Source of the DNA: Candidatus Paraprevotella stercoravium
Lineage (GTDB): Bacteria; Bacteroidota; Bacteroidia; Bacteroidales; Bacteroidaceae
Assembly (NCBI GenBank): GCA_944320795.1
Contig: CALUIU010000004.1
Coordinates: 78,232-142,231 of the forward strand
Length of the DNA stretch: 64,000 nt
Direction: 5' to 3'
Positions 18,522 through 26,557 of this stretch are shown here, piece after piece. The position numbers and the translations under genes were made by a program. The stretch's first letter is position 1, and the number at the start of each line of letters is the position of its first letter. The notes beneath the pieces are model-generated. The model was not told the DNA's origin. It ran no database searches and was given only the letters and a program-made list of their open reading frames with translations.

Positions 18522-19460
18522 ATGGAACATATCCGTTGTTTGATCATCGGTTCCGGCCCTGCCGGATACACAGCGGCAATTTATGCCGGACGTGCCAACC
18601 TGAGCCCAGTGGTCTACGAAGGCATACAGCCGGGCGGTCAGTTGACAACCACAACCGAAGTCGAGAATTTCCCGGGATATCCGGAAGGTATTACCGGTCC
18701 GGAACTTATGGACGACCTACGGAAACAGGCCGAACGGTTCGGCGCTGACATCCGCAGTGCCATTGCCATCAAGACCGACCTGAGCGAACGTCCTTACCGG
18801 ATCACCTTTGACAACGGTGACGAAGTCAGTGCCGACACCCTGATCATTGCCACCGGTGCCACAGCCAAATATCTGGGACTGGACGACGAGAAAAAATATG
18901 CCGGAATGGGAGTCAGCGCCTGCGCTACCTGCGACGGCTTCTTCTACCGCAAAAAGACCGTGGCCGTAGTTGGCGGCGGTGACACAGCCTGCGAAGAAGC
19001 AACCTATCTGGCAGGACTTGCCAGCAAAGTATATCTGATTGTACGCAAGCCTTATCTGCGCGCTTCAAAAATCATGCAGGAACGCGTGCTGAACAATCCG
19101 AAAATCGAAGTTCTCTTTGAACACAACACCGTAGGTCTCTTCGGCGAAAACGGAGTGGAAGGAGCCCATCTGGTAAAACGTTTGGGCGAAGCTGACGAAA
19201 CCCGCTATGACATCGCCATTGACGGTTTCTTCCTGGCTATCGGTCATAAACCTAATTCCGACATATTCAAACCTTGGATCCAGACAGACGAAGTAGGCTA
19301 TATTCTGACCGAAGGAGCGACTCCCCGTACAGGAGTTCCCGGTGTATTTGCAGCCGGTGACGTAGCCGACCCACACTACCGTCAGGCTATTACAGCGGCA
19401 GGCAGCGGCTGTAAAGCTGCCATTGAGGCAGAACGCTATCTGACAGAGAATAATTTATAA
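18522..19460 (+). CDS. trxB: Thioredoxin-disulfide reductase
   Basis: A 312-residue NADPH-dependent flavoenzyme that reduces thioredoxin. FAD motif GSGPAGYTAA (residues 10-20), redox-active CATC (134-137), NADPH motif VVGGGDTACEEA and the C-terminal FAD motif GVFAAGDVAD are all intact. A small thioredoxin gene lies far away at 52472. Third gene of the ftsK run. Confidence 0.97.
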   Translation: MEHIRCLIIGSGPAGYTAAIYAGRANLSPVVYEGIQPGGQLTTTTEVENFPGYPEGITGPELMDDLRKQAERFGADIRSAIAIKTDLSERPYRITFDNGDEVSADTLIIATGATAKYLGLDDEKKYAGMGVSACATCDGFFYRKKTVAVVGGGDTACEEATYLAGLASKVYLIVRKPYLRASKIMQERVLNNPKIEVLFEHNTVGLFGENGVEGAHLVKRLGEADETRYDIAIDGFFLAIGHKPNSDIFKPWIQTDEVGYILTEGATPRTGVPGVFAAGDVADPHYRQAITAAGSGCKAAIEAERYLTENNL

Positions 19461-19482
19461 AAAACATTAAATAAACAAATTC

Positions 19483-19532
19483 CGGCTGCAAAGATTTTTA
19501 TTTACGAAATCAAAGATGTATCTTTGCAGCCG
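19483..19532. repeat. 13-bp perfect inverted repeat overlapping the rplU promoter
   Basis: CGGCTGCAAAGAT (19483-19495) and ATCTTTGCAGCCG (19520-19532) are exact inverse copies separated by 24 bp. The right arm contains most of the -7 element. It may act as an operator or as a weak trxB terminator; no T tract follows. Confidence 0.6.
19519..19526 (+). promoter_or_regulatory. -7 element of the rplU-rpmA promoter
   Basis: TATCTTTG; transcription predicted near 19533, giving a leader of about 80 nt (19533-19612) that includes GC-rich segments not seen in other leaders here. Confidence 0.6.
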
Positions 19533-19612
19533 ATTTTAGTCCGTGGAGGCTCGGTCAAGAAATATCCCAGATATTCGCCTTGCGGAGAAACCCGTTTAAT
19601 TATTTAAAATAA

Positions 19613-19930
19613 ATGTACGCAATTGTAGAAATTAACGGTCAGCAGTTCAAAGCTGAAGAAGGTAAGAAACTGTTTGTTTACCACATTCAGAACGCTGAAG
19701 CAAACCAAACTGTAGAGTTTGAAAAAGTATTATTGGTTGACAACGCCGGTAACATCACTGTAGGCGCTCCTACTGTAGAAGGTGCTAAGGTTGTATGTGA
19801 GGTTGTATCTCCACTGGTAAAAGGTGACAAGGTGTTGGTATTCCACAAGAAGAGAAGAAAAGGTTATCGTAAACTGAATGGTCATCGCCAGCAGTTCACT
19901 GAGTTAACTATCAAACAAGTTATTGCTTAA
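19613..19930 (+). CDS. rplU: 50S ribosomal protein L21
   Basis: 105-residue large-subunit protein ([19 protein letters not shown]), with the C-terminal [16 protein letters not shown] rRNA-binding segment. Codon usage is strongly biased as in gapA. Forms a two-gene operon with rpmA, 21 nt apart. Confidence 0.98.
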   Translation: MYAIVEINGQQFKAEEGKKLFVYHIQNAEANQTVEFEKVLLVDNAGNITVGAPTVEGAKVVCEVVSPLVKGDKVLVFHKKRRKGYRKLNGHRQQFTELTIKQVIA

Positions 19931-19951
19931 TCATTAAAAACGTAGAAAGAA

Positions 19952-20227
19952 ATGGCACATAAGAAAGGTGTAGGTAGTTCTAAGAACGGCCGTGAATCAG
20001 CATCACAAAGATTAGGCGTTAAGATTTTTGGTGGTCAGGCTTGCATCGCTGGTAACGTTATCGTTCGTCAGCGTGGTACAGTTCACTACCCAGGTAAGAA
20101 TGTAGGTATGGGTAGCGATCACACTCTTTACGCATTGGTAGACGGTGTAGTAACTTTCAAGAAAGGAAGCTACAAAGGACGTCAGGACAGAAGCGTTGTT
20201 TCTGTTGAGCCTAAGGCAGAAGCATAA
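19952..20227 (+). CDS. rpmA: 50S ribosomal protein L27
   Basis: 91-residue large-subunit protein. It begins [16 protein letters not shown], the N-terminal tail that reaches the peptidyl-transferase centre, so no Firmicutes-type N-terminal extension is present. Closes the rplU-rpmA operon before a strong terminator; serS, which often follows rpmA in Bacteroides, is not here. Confidence 0.98.
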   Translation: MAHKKGVGSSKNGRESASQRLGVKIFGGQACIAGNVIVRQRGTVHYPGKNVGMGSDHTLYALVDGVVTFKKGSYKGRQDRSVVSVEPKAEA

Positions 20228-20240
20228 TTGTTATCATTAT

Positions 20241-20282
20241 AACACAAAAAAAGCAGTCTTTTCAGACTGCTTTTTTTGTGTT
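20241..20282. terminator. Bidirectional terminator between rpmA and the XRE gene
   Basis: A perfect 19-bp stem (20241-20259 with 20264-20282) around a 4-nt loop, with A7 on one side and T7 on the other, so it works for rpmA on plus and the small XRE gene on minus. Confidence 0.9.
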
Positions 20283-20294
20283 ATTTTATTTTCT

Positions 20295-20522
20295 CTAAAT
20301 CTCCTCTTCCCCTTCGTCTTCTTCCAGTTCGCGAGAATAATATCTAAAGAAATCGTGAGACAATATCCGGGAAATACGATAAAGTAATTCAGAATCTACG
20401 CTTTCGCGCTGGAAAATCTTATACACATTGGTCCGGTCACAATATAAACATTTCGCAAACCAGGTCACCGTACGTCCCTGATTCCGAAGTTCTTGCTTGA
20501 TTATCTTACCAATATGCATCAT
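20295..20522 (-). CDS. Small XRE-like helix-turn-helix protein
   Basis: A 75-residue protein. Residues 1-60 read as a Cro/C1-type fold (IGKIIKQELRNQGRTVTWFA, then DRTNVYKIFQRES as recognition region); the tail is acidic (ELEEDEGEEEI). Single-domain proteins of this kind are common in Bacteroidales and unstudied. Its start codon lies in a small hairpin (20521-20536, ATTTCT-GAGT-AGAAAT on the mRNA), which could limit initiation. Targets unknown. Confidence 0.7.
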   Translation of the reverse strand: MMHIGKIIKQELRNQGRTVTWFAKCLYCDRTNVYKIFQRESVDSELLYRISRILSHDFFRYYSRELEEDEGEEEI

Positions 20523-20550
20523 TTCTACTCAGAAATAAAATTATCTGCGA

Positions 20551-20558
20551 CAAATATA
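20551..20558 (-). promoter_or_regulatory. -7 element of the XRE gene
   Basis: TATATTTG on the minus strand, 28 nt before the first ATG of the XRE-like gene. Confidence 0.5.
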
Positions 20559-20681
20559 GTTATAATTCTCAACAAAAAAAAGAAAACTCTTGTGGAATAT
20601 ATAGCTACACCGTAAAGGAAAAATACAGACAAATCAAGATTCTTCCCCTCATATCCCTTCCGTTTCGTCAGGAACCGACTT

Positions 20682-21491
20682 CTAATGATGTCCACACGAA
20701 TGCCCGGCTTCGTCATGATGCTGGCAGGAAACACCGGAATCCTGAATCTCCCCACGCAAATATGCTTCTACCACCTGGAGTACCGCACCGTGGCATCCCC
20801 GAAAAACCTGAATTCCGCAAGCCGACAATTTGTTCAATGCTCCGGCTCCCATATTTCCGGCCAACATAACCGTCACTCCTTTTTCCTGGAGTTCCTCGGC
20901 TATATGCGACTTACAGCCACAACCTTGTGGTGAAGGCATTGTTTCCGTCAGCACAATCTGTCCAGCCTCATCGACAGACACTAATGTATAAAATTCACAA
21001 TGACCAAAATGATCATCAATCTGGCCTCCACGAGTAGGCAACGCTATTTTCTTCATCGTTCTATATTTTTTTAGATTAATGTTTTCCGAATCAATTTCGC
21101 GACAAGGATCCCCACATCGGGGACAAGTTCCCCCATCTGTACGGGACTGCACGGACAAAGTATTGAAAAGCAAGTCACAACGCGGACATGAGAACCACCC
21201 CAAATCCGTATAAACACGTCCTCCTTCCACTACCAGACTTCTGGAACAGACCAGAGCCTCGGCAATTTTCTTCCGGGCTGAGGCATAAATACGTGTCACG
21301 GTAGGGCGGGATACCTTCATTTTCCGTGCGGCTTCAGCCTGAGTAAGCCCCTCGTAATCACAAAGAAGAACTGACTCATACTCCTCAAAAAGCAACACAA
21401 CAGGCTCGGCATTCTCGCCATGCAACGGTACAAAACCGGAGGAAGCCGGAATTCCGCTTATTCTTTTGATCAGTTTAGGACGTGGTGACAT
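20682..21491 (-). CDS. DUF134 regulator fused to a NifX-type cofactor-binding domain
   Basis: A 269-residue two-domain protein. Residues 1-140: DUF134, with MSPRPKLIKRI at the start, a sigma-like helix-turn-helix (LTQAEAARKMKVSRPTVTRI) and two CPRC knuckles (about 102 and 123) for metal. Residues 146-250: NifX/NafY-like dinitrogenase cofactor-binding fold (ALPTRGGQIDDHFGHCEFY), ending in a His/Cys-rich tail (CQHHDEAGHSCGHH). The second domain begins with an internal Met (21056) that could also be a start codon. The ATG at 21491 is taken over one at 21497 because MSPRPK is the conserved N-terminus. No nif genes are nearby, so a metal-cluster or redox sensor is more likely than nitrogen fixation. 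Confidence 0.8.
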   Translation of the reverse strand: MSPRPKLIKRISGIPASSGFVPLHGENAEPVVLLFEEYESVLLCDYEGLTQAEAARKMKVSRPTVTRIYASARKKIAEALVCSRSLVVEGGRVYTDLGWFSCPRCDLLFNTLSVQSRTDGGTCPRCGDPCREIDSENINLKKYRTMKKIALPTRGGQIDDHFGHCEFYTLVSVDEAGQIVLTETMPSPQGCGCKSHIAEELQEKGVTVMLAGNMGAGALNKLSACGIQVFRGCHGAVLQVVEAYLRGEIQDSGVSCQHHDEAGHSCGHH

Positions 21492-21509
21492 AATCATTGT
21501 TTATCGGCA

Positions 21510-21532
21510 CAAAGATAATGAACAAATGTTCA
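21510..21532 (-). promoter_or_regulatory. Promoter of the DUF134 fusion gene with palindromic operator candidate
   Basis: Minus-strand -7 element TATCTTTG (21517-21510). Two bases upstream lies TGAACA-AA-TGTTCA (21519-21532), an inverted repeat positioned in the spacer where a bound repressor would block RNA polymerase; autoregulation by the DUF134 domain is a reasonable guess. Confidence 0.5.
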
Positions 21533-21573
21533 TAACAGATCATTTTCACCAAAATATTTTCTTTTTCCTCGGA

Positions 21574-21581
21574 TAAGTTTG
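21574..21581 (+). promoter_or_regulatory. -7 element of the lipocalin gene
   Basis: TAAGTTTG on plus, divergent from the DUF134 gene promoter; start near 21588, 43 nt before the ATG. Confidence 0.45.
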
Positions 21582-21630
21582 CCGAACCCGATAAACTTTG
21601 GTATTCTTGAAAGATTTAGAATGAAAAACC

Positions 21631-22095
21631 ATGAAAAAGGAAGGTAAAAAAATAAACAAAGACACGGTTCCTGATTTTGATTTAAACCGCTATCTGGGTA
21701 CCTGGTATAAAATTGCACGGTATGATCATTACTTTGAAAAAGGACTGCATCAAGTCTCCGCAACATATGCGATCAGAACCGACGGAAAAATCACCGTACT
21801 CAATGAAGGATATAAAAAAGGAAAGCACAAGCAAATATTCGGAAAAACCTATCAGCCCGATAAGAACGATCCCGGAAAACTGAAAGTATCTTTTTTCCTA
21901 TGGTTCTATTCAGGTTATTACATTCTGGAGCTGGATGACGATTATCAGTTTGCCGTTGTCGGAAGCAGTTCGGAAAAATATCTCTGGATTCTAAGCCGAA
22001 CCAAGACTTTGCCACAAGAGACTTATTCCAATCTGCTGCAACGGTTACAACAACGCGGATATGATACCGAAAAACTGATTCCAGTAGAACAATAA
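21631..22095 (+). CDS. Lipocalin family protein without signal peptide
   Basis: A 154-residue beta-barrel of the bacterial lipocalin (Blc) family: DLNRYLGTWYKIARYD holds the GxW motif (residues about 24-26) and the following strands fit. Bacterial Blc is normally an outer-membrane lipoprotein, but this one starts with the basic, non-hydrophobic MKKEGKKINKDTVPDF, and no earlier in-frame hydrophobic segment is present, so it should be cytoplasmic. Ligand unknown; small hydrophobic molecules are usual for the fold. Confidence 0.8.
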   Translation: MKKEGKKINKDTVPDFDLNRYLGTWYKIARYDHYFEKGLHQVSATYAIRTDGKITVLNEGYKKGKHKQIFGKTYQPDKNDPGKLKVSFFLWFYSGYYILELDDDYQFAVVGSSSEKYLWILSRTKTLPQETYSNLLQRLQQRGYDTEKLIPVEQ

Positions 22096-22145
22096 TAAAA
22101 AAAATCTTTTTTGACAGGCTTTATTTTTAATAATCCGAATAAAAA

Positions 22146-22177
22146 TTTGGTCAGATACAAATAAAATGATACTTTTA
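22146..22177 (+). promoter_or_regulatory. Promoter of the omega-amidase-iorAB operon
   Basis: TTTG (22146-22149), 20-nt spacer, TACTTTTA (22170-22177), a one-mismatch -7. Start near 22184, 16 nt before the hydrolase ATG. It is the only recognisable promoter before the six-gene run to 28288. Confidence 0.5.
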
Positions 22178-22199
22178 GGGTCGGAAAAATTAAAAAGCC

Positions 22200-22967
22200 A
22201 TGAAAATTAGTATTATTCAAAGTGATATTATCTGGAGCAATCCGGAAGAAAATCGTCGCAGAATGGAAGAAAAGCTGAACACCCTTCCTGCGGCCGATTT
22301 ATATGTTTTTCCGGAAATGTTTTCTACCGGATTTTGTACTGAACCTCATCAGATAGCAGAAGAAGCCGACAAGCCCGGAACTTTGGAATGGATGCAGACT
22401 ACCGCACAAAAAAAACAATGTGCTCTGGCAGGTAGTGTAGCTACGCACGCAAAAGGAAAATACTACAATCGTTTTTATTTTGTATATCCTGACGGCAGCT
22501 ACCATTCTTACGACAAAAAGCACCTGTTTACTTATGGCGGAGAACACCTTACCTTCACCCCCGGACAGGAGCGCGTCGTTGTAACCTATAAAGGTGTACG
22601 TATCCTGTTACAAGTCTGCTATGATCTCCGCTTCCCGGTATGGGCCCGCAACCGAAAAGACTACGATATGATCCTTTATGTGGCCAGTTGGCCAGAAACA
22701 CGTATTGAAGCCTGGAATACCCTGTTGCACGCACGAGCCATTGAAAACCAATGCTATGTAGCAGGAGTAAACCGAGTGGGAACCGATCCTTCCTGCGCAT
22801 ATTGTGGAGGCAGCATATTGATCGATCCCTATGGAAAAACACTGGCGGCCTGCAAGCCGAATGAAGAGGATGCCGTATCCACCCTGATCGACCTGGAAGG
22901 ATTGGAAAGCTTCCGTAAAAAATTCCCGGTGCTGAATGACGCCGATCCTTTCACGCTTACCCCTTAA
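22200..22967 (+). CDS. Nitrilase-superfamily hydrolase, omega-amidase (YafV/Nit2) type
   Basis: A 255-residue C-N hydrolase with the Glu-Lys-Cys triad: Glu39 in VFPEMFSTGF, Lys106 in YDKKHLF and Cys140 in QVCYDLRFP. The FSTGF and CYDLRFPVW contexts are those of YafV/Nit2 omega-amidases, which hydrolyse alpha-ketoglutaramate and ketosuccinamate. It lies 30 nt upstream of iorA in an operon that also encodes an aminotransferase; glutamine transaminases need an omega-amidase to remove their by-product, so the two probably cooperate. The family call is firm, the substrate inferred. Confidence 0.85.
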   Translation: MKISIIQSDIIWSNPEENRRRMEEKLNTLPAADLYVFPEMFSTGFCTEPHQIAEEADKPGTLEWMQTTAQKKQCALAGSVATHAKGKYYNRFYFVYPDGSYHSYDKKHLFTYGGEHLTFTPGQERVVVTYKGVRILLQVCYDLRFPVWARNRKDYDMILYVASWPETRIEAWNTLLHARAIENQCYVAGVNRVGTDPSCAYCGGSILIDPYGKTLAACKPNEEDAVSTLIDLEGLESFRKKFPVLNDADPFTLTP

Positions 22968-22997
22968 CTTACCAGAATATTCAAAAAGAAATATAAT

Positions 22998-24614
22998 ATG
23001 ACAGATAAAAAATTGCTTTTAGGCGATGAAGCCATCGCATTGGGCGCTTTACATGCCGGTATCAAAGGCGTATATGCCTATCCCGGAACCCCAAGCACAG
23101 AAATCACCGAATACATACAAAAGCACCCGCTGACCCGGGAACGGGGAGTGCATAACACCTGGTGCACCAATGAAAAAACAGCGATGGAAGCCGCATTGGG
23201 AATGTCCTATGCCGGTTGCCGCGCCATTGTCTGCATGAAGCATGTGGGACTGAACGTAGCGGCTGATGCCTTTGTCAATTCAGCCATGACCGGTGTAAAC
23301 GGAGGTCTGATTGTCATCGTCGCCGATGACCCTTCCATGCATTCATCACAAAATGAACAGGATTCCCGCTTTTACGGAAAATTCTCCCTGATGCCCATTC
23401 TGGAACCGGCATCACAACAAGAAGCCTATGACTTAATGCCCTACGGCTTCGAGTTGTCTGAAAAGCAGAAACTTCCGGTACTGATGCGCATCACCACCCG
23501 CATGGCACACTCCCGTGCCGCCGTGACCGTAAAAACAGAAGCACAGCCCATTCAGCAACTGCCTTTTGCCAAAGATCCCGCATCGTGGGTTCTGCTTCCG
23601 GCAAATGCACGCCGCCAATATGCCGCACTCATCGAGAAACAGGCAGAACTGGAATCACTGTCAGCCCAAGGGCATCATACCCGTCTGGAGTCAGGCAGCA
23701 ACAGTAAGGGTATCGGTATCATCGCCTGTGGTATCGGTTACAATTATGTCAAGGAAGCCGAAGGAGGACATGATGATTTCCCGGTTCTGAAAATCGCACA
23801 ATATCCGCTGCCTTCTACGTTAATTCACGAGCTGGCCGCACAATGCCGGGAAATTCTGGTCGTGGAAGACGGACAACCTTTCGTTGAAGAACAGGTACAT
23901 GCCTTATTGGGAGCAGACTATCCGATTAAAGGACGTCTTACCGGCGATCTGCCGCGTACCGGTGAACTGACTCCCGACAATGTAGCTGCCGCGATGGGAG
24001 TTGCCAGCAAGCGTTTCTTTGAAGCTCCGAAGAATCTGGTACCCCGTCCGCCGGCCCTGTGTCAGGGATGCGGTCACCGTGATGTGTACAACGCGCTGAA
24101 CGAAGTGGTGCGTGAATATCCTGATGCCCGTGTCTTTGCTGATATCGGCTGCTACACACTGGGAGCTCTACCACCTTTCCGGGCCATTGACAGTTGCGTG
24201 GATATGGGCGCCTCCATCACTATGGCCAAAGGTGCCGCAGACGCAGGCCTGTTCCCGGCTATCGCTGTAATCGGTGATTCAACCTTTACTCATTCGGGAA
24301 TGACCGGATTGCTGGATGCTGTCAATGACAAAGCCAATATCACCGTTGTCATCTCGGACAATCTGACCACGGCCATGACCGGAGGACAGGATTCCGCCGG
24401 AACCAATAAGTTTGAAGCTATCTGTCTGGGACTGGGAGTAGAACCGGAACACGTACGTGTAGTCGTTCCCTTGCCCAAGAATATGGAAGAGATAACCCGG
24501 GTGATCCGTGAGGAGATCGAATACAACGGAGTATCGGTCATCATTCCTCGCCGTGAGTGTATCCAAACCCTGAACCGTAAACTGAAACAAAAAAGAAAGG
24601 AACAACAAGCATGA
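22998..24614 (+). CDS. iorA: Indolepyruvate/arylpyruvate ferredoxin oxidoreductase, alpha subunit (no ferredoxin domain)
   Basis: A 538-residue thiamine-diphosphate enzyme subunit that interconverts aryl-pyruvates and aryl-acetyl-CoA with ferredoxin. N-terminal pyrimidine-binding part (YPGTPSTE, TNEKTAMEAALGMSYAG) and C-terminal ThDP motif GDSTFTHSGMTGL...VISDN; CQGCGHRDVY lies between. The usual C-terminal pair of [4Fe-4S] clusters is missing: the protein ends CIQTLNRKLKQKRKEQQA, so electrons must reach ferredoxin another way. Overlaps iorB by 4 nt (ATGA). Phenylpyruvate, indolepyruvate or both may be used. Confidence 0.9.
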   Translation: MTDKKLLLGDEAIALGALHAGIKGVYAYPGTPSTEITEYIQKHPLTRERGVHNTWCTNEKTAMEAALGMSYAGCRAIVCMKHVGLNVAADAFVNSAMTGVNGGLIVIVADDPSMHSSQNEQDSRFYGKFSLMPILEPASQQEAYDLMPYGFELSEKQKLPVLMRITTRMAHSRAAVTVKTEAQPIQQLPFAKDPASWVLLPANARRQYAALIEKQAELESLSAQGHHTRLESGSNSKGIGIIACGIGYNYVKEAEGGHDDFPVLKIAQYPLPSTLIHELAAQCREILVVEDGQPFVEEQVHALLGADYPIKGRLTGDLPRTGELTPDNVAAAMGVASKRFFEAPKNLVPRPPALCQGCGHRDVYNALNEVVREYPDARVFADIGCYTLGALPPFRAIDSCVDMGASITMAKGAADAGLFPAIAVIGDSTFTHSGMTGLLDAVNDKANITVVISDNLTTAMTGGQDSAGTNKFEAICLGLGVEPEHVRVVVPLPKNMEEITRVIREEIEYNGVSVIIPRRECIQTLNRKLKQKRKEQQA

Positions 24615-25192
24615 AAACAGACATCATATTATCCGGTGTAGGCGGACAGGGCATCCTGTCCATCGCCACCATTATCGGTGAAGCAGCCACACACAGCGGT
24701 CTGCATCTGAAACAGGCCGAAGTACACGGAATGAGCCAGCGCGGTGGTGATGTACAATCCAACCTCCGCCTGTCAGACAGTCCTATCGCTTCCGATCTGA
24801 TCGCACAGGGCACAGCCGACATGATCCTCTCGCTTGAACCGATGGAAGCCTTACGCTATCTGCCTTATCTGGACCGCGAAGGATGGATCATCACTTCATC
24901 GGCCCCATTCAAGAATATTCCGAACTATCCGGACGAACAAGCCTTGAAGGACGAACTGGCCCAATTGCCTCACATTATTCTGGTAGATGTTGAAAAAATC
25001 GCCCACGAACACAATATGCCCAAATGTGCCAATGTAATCCTTCTGGGAGCAGCCTCACGTTATCTCGGCATCGTTTCTGTTGACGAACTGCGCGACAGCA
25101 TCGCCCGTGTATTCGGATCCAAGGGGGCTGCTGTAGTAGAAATGAATCAGAAAGCTTTTGATCTGGGCCATGCTGCCGCAGAAAACAAATAA
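24611..25192 (+). CDS. iorB: Indolepyruvate/arylpyruvate oxidoreductase, beta subunit
   Basis: A 193-residue gamma-domain (POR/KOR gamma-type) subunit: GVGGQGILSIATIIGEAA at residues 9-26 and EVHGMSQRGGDVQSNLR are the family hallmarks. Translationally coupled to iorA through an ATGA overlap and 12 nt before the aminotransferase gene. Completes the two-subunit aryl-pyruvate enzyme. Confidence 0.92.
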   Translation: MKTDIILSGVGGQGILSIATIIGEAATHSGLHLKQAEVHGMSQRGGDVQSNLRLSDSPIASDLIAQGTADMILSLEPMEALRYLPYLDREGWIITSSAPFKNIPNYPDEQALKDELAQLPHIILVDVEKIAHEHNMPKCANVILLGAASRYLGIVSVDELRDSIARVFGSKGAAVVEMNQKAFDLGHAAAENK

Positions 25193-25204
25193 AACACCGG
25201 AACC

Positions 25205-26521
25205 ATGAAACATCAAGTATTCAGCGAAGAACTGGTCCGCTCTGTGGTGAATGAGCTCCAGATTGCCAATCTGGAACAGGCCACCATCGGCGAAGTGCTT
25301 CTGGTAGCTTCACGACTGGAAGAAAAAACCGGTATTCCCTTCATCCGAATGGATCAGGGATCACCCGGCCTTCCGGCCAATCAGATTGGCATTGAGGCCG
25401 AAAAAGCAGCCTTGGACCGCGGTGTCGGTTCACAATATCCGGCAGCAGCCGGTGTGGCTGAACTGAAAGCGGCAGCATCCCGTTTTGTTAAGGCCTTTAT
25501 CGACATAGACATTCCGGCCGAAGGATGTATCCCGACCACCGGTTCTGTGGCCGCATCATACGGTTCCTTTATAGCCTGTACCCAACGTATTCCGGGAAAG
25601 AACAAGGTTTTATTTATTGATCCGGGATTCCCGATCCAAAAGTCACAACTACGTATCATCGGAGCACAATGGGAATGGTTCGACATCTATCATTATCGCG
25701 GAGAAGCCTTGCGCGAGAAACTGGAGTCTTATCTGAGCAAAGGGGATATTGCTGCCATTGTCTACTCCAATCCGAATAATCCGGCATGGATCTGTCTGGA
25801 AGACTCCGAACTGAAGATTATCGGAGAACTGGCCACACGCTACGATGCCATCGTCATGGAAGATATGGCTTATTTCTGTATGGACTTCCGCAGTGATTTG
25901 GGTAAACCCTGGCAACCGCCCTACCCTCCTACCGTAGCCCGCTATACCGACAATTACGTGCTGATGCTGTCTTCATCCAAAATCTTCAGTTATGCCGGAC
26001 AGCGTATGGCTGTACTCTGTGTACCCGAAAAACTGTTCCACACCCACTATCCGGCACTGGCCGAACGCTACGGTGACTCCGGAATATTCGGACAGACGCT
26101 GATTGCCTCCATCCTTTACATGATCACTTCGGGCTGTACCGCCTCCACACAATATGCCTATGCCGCCATGCTGGACGCATCTGTAGAAGGCCGCATTGAC
26201 TTTGTGAAAGACACCCGGGAATACGGACGACGCGCCGAACGCATGAAAAAGATTTTCACAGACAACGGGTTCCATATCGTATACGACCATGATGTGACCC
26301 AACCGGTTGGCGACGGCTTCTTCTTTACCTTGGGCTATGGCAACATGCCGAGCGGACAGCTGCTTAAAGAACTGCTGTATTACGGAGTCAGCAGTATTTC
26401 CCTAAGCACCACCGGTTGTGAGCAGAACGGAGTGCGTGCCTGCACATCGCGTATGCGTGAAGAACTTTATCCGGTACTGGAAGAACGCATGAAAGCCTTC
26501 CATGCCGACCATCCGCTATAA
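25205..26521 (+). CDS. Class I/II aminotransferase (probable aromatic amino acid transaminase)
   Basis: A 438-residue PLP enzyme of fold type I. IVYSNPNNPAWICLED carries the conserved NPNNP, VMEDMAYFCMDF the PLP-pyridine Asp, and SSSKIFSYAGQR the Schiff-base lysine. It is encoded between iorAB and paaK, so it should interconvert phenylalanine, tyrosine or tryptophan with their 2-oxo acids. With the omega-amidase upstream, glutamine is a plausible amino donor. Substrate is inferred from context. Confidence 0.85.
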   Translation: MKHQVFSEELVRSVVNELQIANLEQATIGEVLLVASRLEEKTGIPFIRMDQGSPGLPANQIGIEAEKAALDRGVGSQYPAAAGVAELKAAASRFVKAFIDIDIPAEGCIPTTGSVAASYGSFIACTQRIPGKNKVLFIDPGFPIQKSQLRIIGAQWEWFDIYHYRGEALREKLESYLSKGDIAAIVYSNPNNPAWICLEDSELKIIGELATRYDAIVMEDMAYFCMDFRSDLGKPWQPPYPPTVARYTDNYVLMLSSSKIFSYAGQRMAVLCVPEKLFHTHYPALAERYGDSGIFGQTLIASILYMITSGCTASTQYAYAAMLDASVEGRIDFVKDTREYGRRAERMKKIFTDNGFHIVYDHDVTQPVGDGFFFTLGYGNMPSGQLLKELLYYGVSSISLSTTGCEQNGVRACTSRMREELYPVLEERMKAFHADHPL

Positions 26522-26557
26522 CACACTAATTTTTAATATTACCGAAAAAACACAACA

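Noticed and set aside
19533..19612. tRNA-like segment in the rplU leader
   Set aside because: GC-rich but no acceptor/T-loop pattern (no GTTCRA) and no cloverleaf could be drawn. No tRNA was found in the window.
20682..21491. Nitrogen fixation gene
   Set aside because: The NifX-like fold alone is common in anaerobes that do not fix nitrogen, and no nifHDK, nifB or nifE/N is nearby.
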